Source: Candidatus Phycosocius bacilliformis (lineage in GTDB: Bacteria > Pseudomonadota > Alphaproteobacteria > Caulobacterales > Aquidulcibacteraceae). From it: DNA of 64,000 bases. The position numbers were made by a program, and so were the translations under genes. The stretch is taken from contig NZ_BFBR01000003.1 in assembly GCF_003112735.1 (NCBI RefSeq), positions 275,453 through 339,452 on the forward strand, written 5' to 3'. Below, piece by piece: positions 1 to 8,239 of this stretch (position 1 is its first letter; each line of letters begins with the position of its first letter). The notes beneath the pieces are model-generated. The model searched no databases. It worked only from the letters and a program-made list of their open reading frames with translations, and was not told the DNA's origin.

Positions 1-212
1 TCGGCACCCGTGAGATTGATCAAGCACGCCAAGAGGTGCTCGCAACTCGGGCCCGCCTGCGGGCGGTCCAAGAAGGGGTGCGGCAAGATGTGGCAGGCCT
101 GAAGAACCAATTGATCGGCATCTGTGCCGCACTTGTGCCATTTGTGGTCCTGCTGGTCGGGCTTATTGTGCACCTGCGCCGACGGCCCCGTCGCAAGCTG
201 GTTTGGTCGTGA
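1..212 (+). CDS. GldG-like ABC transport accessory protein, C-terminal fragment
   Basis: The reading frame is open from base 3 to a TGA at 210-212 and gives the last 69 residues of a protein that begins before the window. About 40 charged, helical residues (coiled-coil-like) are followed by one hydrophobic segment and a short basic tail (RRRPRRK). This matches the C-terminal end of GldG-family (ABC_transp_aux) proteins, which hang outside the membrane on a C-terminal anchor. The DUF4340 gene that follows 2 bases later is the usual partner of GldG proteins, which supports the call. The substrate of such transporters is unknown. Without the N-terminal part the assignment stays tentative. Confidence 0.55.
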   Translation, partial: GTREIDQARQEVLATRARLRAVQEGVRQDVAGLKNQLIGICAALVPFVVLLVGLIVHLRRRPRRKLVWS

Positions 213-214
213 GC

Positions 215-1222
215 ATGATGATGACGCCCGGCGACATCGCGCGGCGACGCCTCTTGCTTGGGCTAACTGGCCTCACCTGTCTGGCTGCGGCCACGGCAGG
301 GGTTGTTGGGTGGGTGCGCACCAACCCACGGGGCCGACTAGACAAATCTGGACCGCTTTTTCCCCGTTTAGGTCATGAACTCACCTCGCTGTCGCAAATC
401 GAGATCATCTGGCGCGGCGGGGGATTGGTGATGCGCAAAACCAACACAGGTTGGGTCGCAGCCAGTCGCGATTCCTTTCCGATCAATGAGGCACCACTTG
501 CCCAATTAATCACATCGTTAAAGGCGCTTCGCTACCGCCGCGCACTGACCATGCCCGCAGAGGCCCAGACCCCGCCTTTGGCCCCAGCTTTGGGCGGGGA
601 CGGCATACAACTCATCCTGCGGCGATCTGATGGGGTATTGGTTGATCTCACCCTCGCCCAGCGCGGTGGCTTGATGTTAGCTCAGATCGGTGCAGACCCG
701 CAGCTTTATCAAGTCAGTGGACCGACATGGCCAGATCTTGGGACGCCGCAGACATGGCTGGCACTCGATGGTTTCGAGATTGCCCCAGAGCGCATCGCCA
801 CAGCCAGCCTGACCAGGCTGGATCAGCCTGCGCTAGACATTGTTCGCCGCCCGGATGGCGGTTTTGCACCGGTTGGGGGCAAGGCGAGCCCAGCGGCAAC
901 CGATGTGGCACTGCTCATGGCGCGGTTTGCGCCTGTGGATGTGATGGCCGCCCGCCGTCTGAGCGGTCCGGCGCGGTTGCGTCATCAAACGCAACTGAAG
1001 TCCGGTCTTATGATCACGCTGGAGGCCTATGTGGCTCAAGGCCAGTTATGGGCGGTGTTTCGTGTCGACCCGCGCCAAGCTGCGACCGATCAGGAGGCCC
1101 GCAGCTTGCAGGCCAAGACACAAGGTTGGGCCTTTGCTCTGACCTCTGCGCAGGCGAGCCTTTTGGAGACGCCGACTGCGTTGATCCTGTCTGCCGGGGC
1201 GACACCTGCTGCGTCTGATTGA
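215..1222 (+). CDS. DUF4340 domain-containing membrane-anchored protein
   Basis: This 335-residue protein has an N-terminal basic stretch and one hydrophobic segment (about residues 8-30), then a beta-rich extracytoplasmic region typical of DUF4340. A reading frame exists from 203, but ATG at 215 is preferred because it falls just after the upstream stop. DUF4340 genes normally follow GldG-type genes in ABC export operons, as here. The exact job is unknown; a periplasmic accessory role in that transporter is inferred. The C-terminal part is Ala/Thr rich and carries no catalytic motif that I recognise. It is followed 45 bases later by ccmC. Confidence 0.6.
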   Translation: MMMTPGDIARRRLLLGLTGLTCLAAATAGVVGWVRTNPRGRLDKSGPLFPRLGHELTSLSQIEIIWRGGGLVMRKTNTGWVAASRDSFPINEAPLAQLITSLKALRYRRALTMPAEAQTPPLAPALGGDGIQLILRRSDGVLVDLTLAQRGGLMLAQIGADPQLYQVSGPTWPDLGTPQTWLALDGFEIAPERIATASLTRLDQPALDIVRRPDGGFAPVGGKASPAATDVALLMARFAPVDVMAARRLSGPARLRHQTQLKSGLMITLEAYVAQGQLWAVFRVDPRQAATDQEARSLQAKTQGWAFALTSAQASLLETPTALILSAGATPAASD

Positions 1223-1267
1223 GCCAAAGTCTGGACCAAAGGCCTCATGCGTTCTAACTGAGCAGAC

Positions 1268-1987
1268 ATGATTTCCGGCTTTGCCAATCCGCAACGATTT
1301 TTGGGACTGAGTGCCTGGCTTCTGCCTGTGACCAGCCTTCTGGCTGTTGTTGCAACCGCCATTGGGGTGGTGTGGTCGCTCTGGTATGCGCCTGCTGACT
1401 ATCAGCAAGGCGAGACTGCCCGCATCATGTTCATCCATGTGCCGTCTGCCTGGATCGCGGTCGGGGCTTATACCGGCATGGCGATAGGCAGCCTGTCTTA
1501 CCTGGTCTGGGGCCATGCCTTGGGTGACATTGCCGCCAAAGTGATGGCACCGATTGGAGCAGCCTTCACCGCACTCTGTCTGGCCACTGGGTCGATCTGG
1601 GGCCGCCCAACTTGGGGCACTTGGTGGGAGTGGGATGGGCGACTGACCTCGGTACTGGTGCTATTCTTTCTCTATCTGGGCTATATGGCGCTTCGCAGTG
1701 CGCTGGAAGAAACCAGCAAAGCCTCCAAAGCCGCGGCCATCCTCTGTCTGGTCGGCACGATCAATATTCCCATTATCCGCTTCTCGGTGGAATGGTGGAA
1801 TACGCTGCATCAGAAGGCTTCGATCATTCGCGAAGGTGGGCCGAGCCTTGACCCCAGCATGCTGCACCCGCTTCTGGTTATGGGTGTCGCCTATTTATTG
1901 ATCTTTGCAGCCCTGACCCTCGCCGCGATGCGGGCAGAGATTTGGAAGCGGTCAGCAGATGCTATTTTGGCACGGCAGGCAGCATGA
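1268..1987 (+). CDS. ccmC: Heme exporter/transfer protein CcmC
   Basis: CcmC is the inner-membrane protein that presents heme to the chaperone CcmE during cytochrome c maturation. The 239-residue protein has six hydrophobic segments and the tryptophan-rich WWD motif (WGRPTWGTWWEWD, about residues 111-123) that faces the periplasm and binds heme. The conserved histidines of the family are visible at about residues 57 (HVPSAW) and 181 (WWNTLHQ). The gene overlaps ccmD by four bases (ATGA), so the two are translationally coupled. ccmA and ccmB, which usually precede it, are not here; a DUF4340 gene stands in their place. Length and motifs are normal for the family. Confidence 0.95.
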   Translation: MISGFANPQRFLGLSAWLLPVTSLLAVVATAIGVVWSLWYAPADYQQGETARIMFIHVPSAWIAVGAYTGMAIGSLSYLVWGHALGDIAAKVMAPIGAAFTALCLATGSIWGRPTWGTWWEWDGRLTSVLVLFFLYLGYMALRSALEETSKASKAAAILCLVGTINIPIIRFSVEWWNTLHQKASIIREGGPSLDPSMLHPLLVMGVAYLLIFAALTLAAMRAEIWKRSADAILARQAA

Positions 1988-2175
1988 CGCCTCAATTCGC
2001 CTCTTTATCAGATTTCCTCGCCATGGGTGGCTATGCCCCCTTTGTGTTTGGGGCTTGGGGTTTAAGCGTGGCAGTTATCATCGGCCTGATTGTACGTGTG
2101 ATCATACATGGCCGCTACCAAAAGGCCCGTCTGGCGGCTTTGCGGTCTGAAAAGGCTGAAAGTCCGACACCATGA
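1984..2175 (+). CDS. ccmD: Heme exporter protein CcmD
   Basis: This is a 63-residue protein with a single transmembrane helix (about residues 18-41) and a basic, charged C-terminal tail. CcmD is a small membrane protein that helps release holo-CcmE from the CcmABC complex. The family is recognised by its size, by an aromatic/Gly motif before the helix (MGGYAPFVFGAWG), and by its place between ccmC and ccmG. The start at 1984 overlaps the ccmC stop, and the stop overlaps the ccmG start at 2172, both as ATGA, so all three are tightly coupled. Confidence 0.9.
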   Translation: MTPQFASLSDFLAMGGYAPFVFGAWGLSVAVIIGLIVRVIIHGRYQKARLAALRSEKAESPTP

Positions 2176-2723
2176 GCGAGGCGGCCCAACCCCAAAGCCG
2201 CCGTCTGTGGGCTTTTTTGCCATTGAGCGTCTTTATCGCCCTTGCTGGCCTATTTGCCTGGGCCATGTTTGGCCAAAGGGTGGATCGCCACGCCAGTGCC
2301 CTCATTGGCAAGCCCGTGCCACAAATCCAATTGCCAGACATGTCCGGTGGCACGTTGGATTTGAGCCAATATCAAGGCAGAGCGGTCATCCTGAATGTCT
2401 TTGCTTCTTGGTGTGCGCCCTGTCGGGTTGAACATCCCCTCTTGTTCCAAATGGCCAAGGATAAGCGCTTTGTAGTGGTCGGTATGGCCTACCGCGATGA
2501 CCCAGCTAAAACCCAAGCCTATCTGGATGAATTGGGGGACCCTTATGCACAAGTGGGCATAGATCGGCAGGGTGCTGCAGGGGTACAATTAGGCTTAGGT
2601 GGGGTGCCAGAAACCTATGTCATCAGTGCCAAAGGCATTGTGCTGACCCGGCACCAAGGCGAGATCACGCCTAAAATTGCCCGCGATCTGGCCAATCTGG
2701 CGGCCCGGAATACCGCGCCTTGA
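2172..2723 (+). CDS. ccmG: Thiol:disulfide interchange protein CcmG/DsbE
   Basis: CcmG is a membrane-anchored periplasmic thioredoxin that keeps apocytochrome c cysteines reduced for heme attachment. The 183-residue protein has an N-terminal hydrophobic anchor (about residues 12-32) and a thioredoxin fold with the active site WCAPC (about residues 80-84). The cis-proline loop GVPETY (about 144-149) is the family signature. The gene overlaps ccmD and ends the ccmC-D-G block. A 60-base gap to the next gene holds no clear terminator. Confidence 0.93.
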   Translation: MSEAAQPQSRRLWAFLPLSVFIALAGLFAWAMFGQRVDRHASALIGKPVPQIQLPDMSGGTLDLSQYQGRAVILNVFASWCAPCRVEHPLLFQMAKDKRFVVVGMAYRDDPAKTQAYLDELGDPYAQVGIDRQGAAGVQLGLGGVPETYVISAKGIVLTRHQGEITPKIARDLANLAARNTAP

Positions 2724-2781
2724 TCAAAACCGATGCCGGGCGTTTGTGTTTCGTTAACGCAAAGCATCCTAGCCACACGAT

Positions 2782-3063
2782 ATGAAAGTCGATTCTCCTT
2801 TCTTCAATCAGCCGGTTTCGCCATCTGCTGGCGCTGTGCGGCCCGCAGCTGAACAATCTGAAGCGCGCAAAGCGTTTGCAGCCTTGCTGACTGCCACGGC
2901 TCAACGTGGTTCGGTCCCGCAGCCGCGCGCAAGTCAACAAGGCCAGGTGCAAGAGCGGGTTGTTGACAGCCGATCTGGACCGTCAGCACCAGCACAAGGG
3001 GGCGAACCTGCGACCCCTGCAGCTTTGGCAAGACCAGGTCGGGTACTCGACATTCGGGTCTAG
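2782..3063 (+). CDS. Small hypothetical protein, Ala/Gln/Pro rich
   Basis: This 93-residue protein has low-complexity composition (Ala, Gln, Pro, Ser, Arg), no signal peptide, no membrane segment and no cysteine. It ends with the tidy motif RPGRVLDIRV. I have a weak memory of similar C-terminal tails in short alphaproteobacterial proteins near motility genes, but I do not recognise a named family. It lies between the ccm block and the flagellin cluster in the same direction. The start ATG at 2782 is the only sensible one. It could be an unstructured flagellar accessory or regulator (inference). Confidence 0.5.
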   Translation: MKVDSPFFNQPVSPSAGAVRPAAEQSEARKAFAALLTATAQRGSVPQPRASQQGQVQERVVDSRSGPSAPAQGGEPATPAALARPGRVLDIRV

Positions 3064-3252
3064 AGCACAGGGTGTGAAAACCTTAAACTGCTCAGCCTCG
3101 GCTGTGTCTGGTCCATTCCACCCAAACCAGAACCCACAGGGGGCATTGTCGCTGTCGTGGCACGCAGCTGACTTTCTCAAGAAATTCTGAAAATTTCGAT
3201 CAAATTCTATTCAAAACAATGTCGAACTTGTCTCAATTTCGTCGGACTGAAC

Positions 3253-3280
3253 TGACGAAATATTGGTAACCCATCGGTAA
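3253..3280 (+). promoter_or_regulatory. Putative flagellin promoter or activator motif, copy 1
   Basis: The 28-base block reads TGACGAAATATT, then GGTAACCCATCGGTAA. It matches a block at 4923-4950 at roughly three bases in four, including a 14-base core TAACnCATCGGTAA with one difference. Both blocks begin exactly 95 bases before a start codon (3348 and 5018). Conserved sequence at fixed spacing suggests a shared promoter or activator site. I saw no sigma-54 element. A FliA-like reading is possible but the match is weak. Confidence 0.45.
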
Positions 3281-3347
3281 TGTCGCCATCGGTCATCGTG
3301 ACCAAGGCGTCAAAAATGACGTCAAACCGTTTGATGAAGGATCAGCC

Positions 3348-3722
3348 ATGATTGCCATCAACGCTGACGTGGGGCCGGTTCAGGCCTTACAGTTGCAGGT
3401 CGCAGCCCGGAGTGACCCGACGGCCAAAGTGCCCGAAGGCCTGCGCGCTCGCGACACGGGATCGACGGGACCAGCCAAGCAGTCCGCCGATCAAGCCACC
3501 CTGCCCGACGTGCGCTCTCAACTCACGCTTCAACCTCACCACCTGGAATTTCTGGGACGCGTTGAAGCCATCATGAAGGCCCATGAAGCAGATATTGCGG
3601 GTTTGGATTTGTCCACGGAAGCCGCCCGCCTGCATGCCCTCCAGGTCCGTCAGCAACTGGAGACCCAACCCTACGGGATCAGCCATCGCGCCTCCCAGAT
3701 AGCGCTGGCATTGTTCCGCTAA
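3348..3722 (+). CDS. Mini-flagellin: short protein with flagellin termini only
   Basis: This 124-residue protein begins MIAINADVGPVQALQ, close to the start of the two flagellins downstream (MISINTNIGAMAAVQ). It ends with a match to their C-terminal helix: DLSTEAARLHALQVRQQL near residue 87, then ALALFR at the end. Full flagellins here have 274 residues, so the D1 region and the central domain are missing and about 60 unrelated, Pro/Gln-rich residues join the ends. The frame is intact, with its own promoter-like motif upstream, so this is not an obvious frameshift wreck. It may be a minor filament or cap-proximal subunit, a regulator that binds flagellin chaperones, or a decaying gene. Function is unknown. 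Confidence 0.65.
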   Translation: MIAINADVGPVQALQLQVAARSDPTAKVPEGLRARDTGSTGPAKQSADQATLPDVRSQLTLQPHHLEFLGRVEAIMKAHEADIAGLDLSTEAARLHALQVRQQLETQPYGISHRASQIALALFR

Positions 3723-3859
3723 TCGCGGAGCCAGCCTCACCACACTCTTTGTATGTGTACCTTCGAACCTACCAGCATGCTGGGCCAAGCTCGGCGTGAC
3801 AGGGACGTGCGTACCGCGCGACGTGTGATTTGTACCCAAGGTCTGAGCGAAGTCTTCCC

Positions 3860-3882
3860 GTGCCGGGCGCAAACGCCCGCAC
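3860..3882. other. Hairpin in the leader of the first flagellin
   Basis: The arms GTGCCGGGCG and CGCCCGCAC flank a 4-base loop, with one bulged C. It lies about 55 bases before the flagellin start at 3937. No T run follows, so it is more likely a leader stem-loop or mRNA-stabilising structure than a terminator. Confidence 0.3.
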
Positions 3883-3936
3883 ACAAGCAACGCGTGACTC
3901 AAAGTCAAACCAATTGCCAAATGCAAGGAGATCACA

Positions 3937-4761
3937 ATGATCAGTGTCAACACCAATACCGCCGTGATGGCCGCTATCCAAAACCTCAATCGGTCCAGTG
4001 CAGATCTACAACAGACTCAATCTGCAATCTCGACGGGCAAGAAGATCGCCAATGTCCGAGACAATGGAGCCGTCTGGGTGATTGCCAATAAAATGTCGAA
4101 CGACGTGGAATCCTATAATCGGGTCCGAGAGTCGAATGACCGCGCCAATGCAATCCTCGACACCGGGATCGCTGCCGGCGAAGGCATCATGGAATTGCTC
4201 AATGAGATGAAGGCAAAAGCTTTGGCGGCCACCCAAACCGGATTATCGGCAGCGTCTCAATCCGCGTTGGCCGCAGACTTTGCCCAATTGCGCGACCAGA
4301 TTACAACTGTGATCGCCAATGCCAGCTTTGATGGCACCAATCTGGTCGATAGTTCACCTGACAATGCCATTGCTTTGGGCGACTCCTCCGGGGGTAATTC
4401 CATCACGATCGCTGGTGCCAATCTGTCGCTGGGCGGCTCAATTGTATCGGTAACTGCAAGCTCTGCGCTGGACACAACCACCAATGCCACCGCGGCACTA
4501 TCCGCAGTCAATGCATCAATTACCGCATTGGGCACGCAATTGGCGACCTGGGGGGCCGGTGCCAAGCGACTTGAAGTCCACAAGAACTTTGTCGGCAAAT
4601 TGCAAGATGCCCTCAATACCGGCATCGGATCGCTGGTTGACGCGGACCTGTCGGTGGAGAGTGCGCGGTTGCAATCACTGCAGGTCAAGCGGCAGTTGGG
4701 CATTCAGGCCTTGTCGATTGCCAATTCAACGACCCAGACGGCCTTAGGCCTGTTCCGATAG
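3937..4761 (+). CDS. Flagellin
   Basis: This is the filament structural subunit, exported by the flagellar type III apparatus. The 274 residues are the size of Caulobacter-type flagellins. The N-terminal D0/D1 helix (MISVNTNTAVMAAIQNLNRS) and the C-terminal D1/D0 helix ending in TALGLFR are both typical. The centre is short and rich in Ala, Ser, Thr and Gly. A ribosome site AAGGAG precedes the ATG. The product is very like that of the gene at 5018 over most of its length, so the pair arose by duplication. The conserved motif found upstream of the other two cluster genes is absent here, so this gene may be read from the mini-flagellin promoter or have a different one. Confidence 0.95.
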   Translation: MISVNTNTAVMAAIQNLNRSSADLQQTQSAISTGKKIANVRDNGAVWVIANKMSNDVESYNRVRESNDRANAILDTGIAAGEGIMELLNEMKAKALAATQTGLSAASQSALAADFAQLRDQITTVIANASFDGTNLVDSSPDNAIALGDSSGGNSITIAGANLSLGGSIVSVTASSALDTTTNATAALSAVNASITALGTQLATWGAGAKRLEVHKNFVGKLQDALNTGIGSLVDADLSVESARLQSLQVKRQLGIQALSIANSTTQTALGLFR

Positions 4762-4802
4762 GTCTGAACGATCTGCGCGGAGCGGTGCAGACACCACTCG
4801 GC

Positions 4803-4833
4803 AGACCCGGATGGCCGGCGGCAATCCGGGTCT
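4803..4833 (+). terminator. Hairpin between the flagellin genes, possible weak terminator
   Basis: Perfect 10-base arms AGACCCGGAT and ATCCGGGTCT enclose an 11-base loop, about 40 bases after the flagellin stop. Only a short TTGTC follows, so termination would be weak. It may instead protect the mRNA end. Confidence 0.4.
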
Positions 4834-4911
4834 TGTCGGATCACGCCAATCGGCGGGGCAAATCCATCCGCCAGAATACAAAAATTCTTCAAAAACCGAG
4901 TCATGATTTTT

Positions 4912-4926
4912 GTTACCGCCAGTAAC
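4912..4926. other. Small palindrome upstream of the second flagellin
   Basis: GTTAC and GTAAC are separated by CGCCA. The repeat overlaps the start of the promoter-like block at 4923 and could be an activator site. It has no equivalent in front of the mini-flagellin, so the case is weak. Confidence 0.25.
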
Positions 4927-4950
4927 AAAGGATTCATAACTCATCGGTAA
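4923..4950 (+). promoter_or_regulatory. Putative flagellin promoter or activator motif, copy 2
   Basis: The block reads TAACAAAGGATT, then CATAACTCATCGGTAA. It is the counterpart of 3253-3280 and begins exactly 95 bases before the flagellin start at 5018. The shared core is TAACnCATCGGTAA. Confidence 0.45.
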
Positions 4951-5017
4951 CATCGCATCTGTCACAACGACATGGTGTTAAAACAACACCCAATATGCAA
5001 AACGCAAAGGGATCAAA

Positions 5018-5842
5018 ATGATCAGCATAAATACCAATATCGGGGCAATGGCGGCCGTTCAGAATTTGGCCAGCACAAGCCGGGATCTGCAAGCAACCCA
5101 AAACGCAATCGCCACCGGCAAGAAAGTTGCCACGGCAAAGGACAATGGGGCCATTTGGACCATTGCCAACAAAATGTCCTCAGATGTGATGGCCTATGGT
5201 CGCGTGCGGGAGTCAAACGAGCGCGCCGGGGCGATCCTCGACACCGCAATCGCCGCCGGTGAAGGCATCATGGAGCTCCTCAATGAAATGAAGGGCAAGG
5301 CGCTGGCGGCATCGCAAGCTGGTCTGTCCGCAGCCTCCCAAGCCGCGCTGGCGGCTGATTTCGCGCAATTACGCGATCAAATCACTAATGTGATTGCCAA
5401 TGCGTCCTTCGATGGGGCCAATATGGTGGGGGCTACGCCTGCCTCGGCCATTTCCTTGGGCGATGCAGCCGGCGGCAACACAATTACCATTGCCGGGGTC
5501 AATCTATCTCTGGGTGGGTCAGTGGTTACCGTCGCCACCACCTCTGCCGCCGATACTGCCGCCAATGCGGCAACAGCGCTGGGATTGGTGAATACCTCAA
5601 TCACCAATCTGGGTACACAATTGGCAACGTGGGGCGCAGGTGCCAAGCGGCTGGAAGTCCACCGTGAGTTCATTGCCAAGCTAACCGATGCCCTCAATGT
5701 CGGAATCGGCGCCATCCGAGATGCCGATCTCAGCCAAGAGAGTGCCAAGCTGCAGTCGCTGCAAGTCAAACAACAATTGGGCGTTCAGGCGTTGTCGATT
5801 GCCAACTCCTCAGCTCAATCCGCGCTTTCACTCTTCCGATAA
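5018..5842 (+). CDS. Flagellin
   Basis: This is the second full-length flagellin, 274 residues, with the same architecture as its neighbour at 3937. The N-terminal helix begins MISINTNIGAMAAVQNLAST and the protein ends with SALSLFR. Blocks such as AAGEGIMELLNEMK and ATWGAGAKRLEVH are shared exactly or nearly so with the other copy, which points to duplication followed by modest drift. Multiple flagellins are common in Caulobacter relatives, where they occupy different filament positions. A strong terminator follows. No flaF or flbT is seen nearby. Confidence 0.95.
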   Translation: MISINTNIGAMAAVQNLASTSRDLQATQNAIATGKKVATAKDNGAIWTIANKMSSDVMAYGRVRESNERAGAILDTAIAAGEGIMELLNEMKGKALAASQAGLSAASQAALAADFAQLRDQITNVIANASFDGANMVGATPASAISLGDAAGGNTITIAGVNLSLGGSVVTVATTSAADTAANAATALGLVNTSITNLGTQLATWGAGAKRLEVHREFIAKLTDALNVGIGAIRDADLSQESAKLQSLQVKQQLGVQALSIANSSAQSALSLFR

Positions 5843-5880
5843 GAGAAGAGATACACAACGAAAATCCATTCTACGACTAG

Positions 5881-5908
5881 GCCCGGACGTTGCCGTCCGG
5901 GCCCTTTT
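5881..5908 (+). terminator. Rho-independent terminator of the flagellin cluster
   Basis: Perfect 9-base arms GCCCGGACG and CGTCCGGGC enclose the loop TTGC, followed by CCTTTTC. It lies about 40 bases after the last flagellin stop and before the oppositely oriented acyl-CoA dehydrogenase. Confidence 0.85.
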
Positions 5909-5935
5909 CGTATCACAAAAGTGATGCTGACGACT

Positions 5936-7231
5936 TCAGCGTATGCCAGGCACGTGCAGCGCAGCTTCGGCTTCAGCCTTTTCCTTCATCGCAGAGCCGG
6001 CATGACGGCCAAGCTCTAAGCGGGCAATGGTGCGATTGTGCACTTCATCGGGACCATCTGCCAAACGCAAGGTGCGCTGGTGCGCATAGGCTTGAGCCAG
6101 ACCAAAGTCCTGACTGACCCCACCCCCGCCATGGGCTTGAATGGCATCATCAATGATTTGCAATGCCATGGTTGGCGCTTGCACTTTGATCATGGCGATC
6201 TCGGCACGGGCAACCTTATTGCCGACTGTATCCATCATATAGGCGGCCTTGAGGCAGAGCAGACGGGTCATTTCCAGATCAATGCGTGCGCGGGCAATGC
6301 GCTGCTCCCAAATGGAATGTTCAGCCACAGTTTTGCCGAAGGCCACACGCGTCATCAGGCGCTTACACATTTTTTCAAGCGCGACTTCGGCAACCCCGAT
6401 TGTGCGCATGCAATGGTGGATACGGCCAGGCCCCAAGCGGCCTTGGGCAATCTCGAAGCCAGCCCCCTCGCGCAGGATCAGATTATCAACCGGCACCCGC
6501 ACATTCTCCATTCGCACTTCGAAATGGCCGTGCGGGGCATCATCATAGCCGAATACATGCAGCGGCCGCACCAAAGTCACGCCCTTGGCATCAAGTGGCA
6601 TCAAGATCTGGCTTTGCTGGGTATAGGTCTTTGAGCTTGGGTCTGTCTTGCCCATCACAATGGCGACTTTGCAGCGTGGATCACCCACGCCAGAGCTCCA
6701 CCATTTGGTGCCATTGATGACATATTCATCGCCATCGCGAACGATCGACGTCTGGATATTGGTAGCATCAGAGGAAGCCACTGCTGGCTCGGTCATCAAA
6801 AAGGCCGAGCGAATCTCCCCATTCATCAAAGGCCGCAGCCACTTTTCCTTCTGCGCCAAAGTGCCATAGCGCATCAGCACTTCCATATTGCCGGTATCAG
6901 GAGCCGAGCAATTGAAGACTTCAGAGGCAAAGCCAACCCGGCCAAGGATCTCGGCAATCGCTGCATAGGTGACATTGGACAGGCCAGGCCCATCAAACTC
7001 AAACGTATCATCGACATGGGCAGCGCCATGGCTGGGCGGCATAAACATGTTCCACAAGCCGGCTGCCTTGGCCTTAGCCTTCAATTCTTCCACGACGGGA
7101 ATGACTTTCCAGCGCTCACCCTCAGCATCCTGCTGCTGATAGACAGGAATGGCCGGGATGATGTGCTCGGCCATGAAGGCCTCGACACGGGCAACCCAAT
7201 GCTTGGTTTCGTCGGAATGTTCGAAAATCAT
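5936..7231 (-). CDS. Acyl-CoA dehydrogenase family protein
   Basis: This is a flavoprotein of 431 residues that would oxidise an acyl-CoA to the enoyl-CoA in beta-oxidation or a related route. The N-terminal helical, central beta and C-terminal helical domains can all be placed. The C-terminal region has the family block [20 protein letters not shown] followed by [13 protein letters not shown], which is typical of the ACAD10/11-like branch. Substrate chain length cannot be read from the sequence. It stands alone, convergent with the flagellins and divergent from the acetyltransferase gene. Confidence 0.9.
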   Translation of the reverse strand: MIFEHSDETKHWVARVEAFMAEHIIPAIPVYQQQDAEGERWKVIPVVEELKAKAKAAGLWNMFMPPSHGAAHVDDTFEFDGPGLSNVTYAAIAEILGRVGFASEVFNCSAPDTGNMEVLMRYGTLAQKEKWLRPLMNGEIRSAFLMTEPAVASSDATNIQTSIVRDGDEYVINGTKWWSSGVGDPRCKVAIVMGKTDPSSKTYTQQSQILMPLDAKGVTLVRPLHVFGYDDAPHGHFEVRMENVRVPVDNLILREGAGFEIAQGRLGPGRIHHCMRTIGVAEVALEKMCKRLMTRVAFGKTVAEHSIWEQRIARARIDLEMTRLLCLKAAYMMDTVGNKVARAEIAMIKVQAPTMALQIIDDAIQAHGGGGVSQDFGLAQAYAHQRTLRLADGPDEVHNRTIARLELGRHAGSAMKEKAEAEAALHVPGIR

Positions 7232-7364
7232 GTCGCGCTCCCTGTAAGATACGGTTCAGACCGATATTGTTCTGTGTTGGGTTCAGCCTAAACCTGCACT
7301 TGGCTGAGGGCAATCAGAAGAGCGCACCTTGCGGCGCATAAATCTGCGACTAAAACAGCAGGCC

Positions 7365-7949
7365 ATGAAACTGATACCCGTCAACACCACGCAATATGGC
7401 GTTCGCCTAAGCCCACTCGTCGCGGCGGATGAGGCGGAGCTGCGGGCGGCAGCGGCAGCCTCAGGGCTATTTACCTATTGGCCCCGCGACATGGCACCCG
7501 AAAAATGGGCACAGAACTTTGCGTGGATGATGGCAGAACAAAATGCCGGACGCTGGATGCTGCACACAGTTCGCGATGCTTTAGGCCGTGTGGTCGGGCA
7601 GACGTGCTATTTGGCGATCCGGCCCGAACACCGGGGGGTGGAGATCGGCGGCACGTGGTATATCGCGGATGCGCAGGGCAGCCAGGTTAATCCGGCATGC
7701 AAGCTGATGTTGCTCAACAATGCCTTTGGCTGTGGTGCCGAACGGGTGGAGTTGAAGACCGATGCCCGCAACGCCCGCTCGCGCGCCGCAATTCTGAAGC
7801 TTGGAGCCAGTTTTGAAGGTATTTTCCGTCGCCACATTTTGTTGCCAGATGGACAATGGCGCGACACGGCTTGGTATTCGATCCTGCGCAGCGAGTGGGA
7901 CGAGGTAAAGGCGGGCCTGCAAGAGCGGTTAAATCGACTGGGCAATTAG
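7365..7949 (+). CDS. GNAT family N-acetyltransferase
   Basis: This 194-residue protein resembles GNAT enzymes of the RimJ/RimL-like group. The core strand EIGGTWY, the segment after it and a late RNARSRAAILKLGASFEG block form the acetyl-CoA binding and C-terminal part. The last motif (N-R-S-x-x-I-L-x-K-L-G) is characteristic of this subgroup. The frame opens at a TTG at 7329, but ATG at 7365 fits the family length better. Substrate is unknown. It is divergent from the acyl-CoA dehydrogenase, with a 133-base shared upstream region. Confidence 0.85.
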   Translation: MKLIPVNTTQYGVRLSPLVAADEAELRAAAAASGLFTYWPRDMAPEKWAQNFAWMMAEQNAGRWMLHTVRDALGRVVGQTCYLAIRPEHRGVEIGGTWYIADAQGSQVNPACKLMLLNNAFGCGAERVELKTDARNARSRAAILKLGASFEGIFRRHILLPDGQWRDTAWYSILRSEWDEVKAGLQERLNRLGN

Positions 7950-8239
7950 GTCGCCCCCAAGCGACCTCGCCACCAAACCAAACCCAATTGCGATCACCCG
8001 AGCGAAAACGTCCGTTGACTGATGTTGCCCGGGGTTTGAGCATGGATTGATGCTTGGGGGTGCATTCATGCCCGGTCATCGCGGTTTTCCACAGTCATTA
8101 CGGATTTCGGCTTGCCTATATAAAAAAGATATATCATTCTCAATTCTGGGCGTGCGCCGTTTAAATTGCGCAGATTGTTAGTCGCCAGACCAGCGCATGA
8201 GCCTGGTTGTGACTGTGACAGAAGACAGGGGATGGTTTG
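7950..8239. other. Intergenic region before the TonB receptor
   Basis: The 290 bases hold no supported gene. An AT-rich stretch around 8118-8145 (TATATAAAAAAGATATATCA) is the most promoter-like part. I saw no clear Fur box, riboswitch or terminator. Confidence 0.4.

Noticed and set aside
3160..3180. Sigma-54 promoter (TGGCACG) before the mini-flagellin
   Set aside because: The GG is followed by AC instead of GC at the required spacing, and the site is about 190 bases from the gene.
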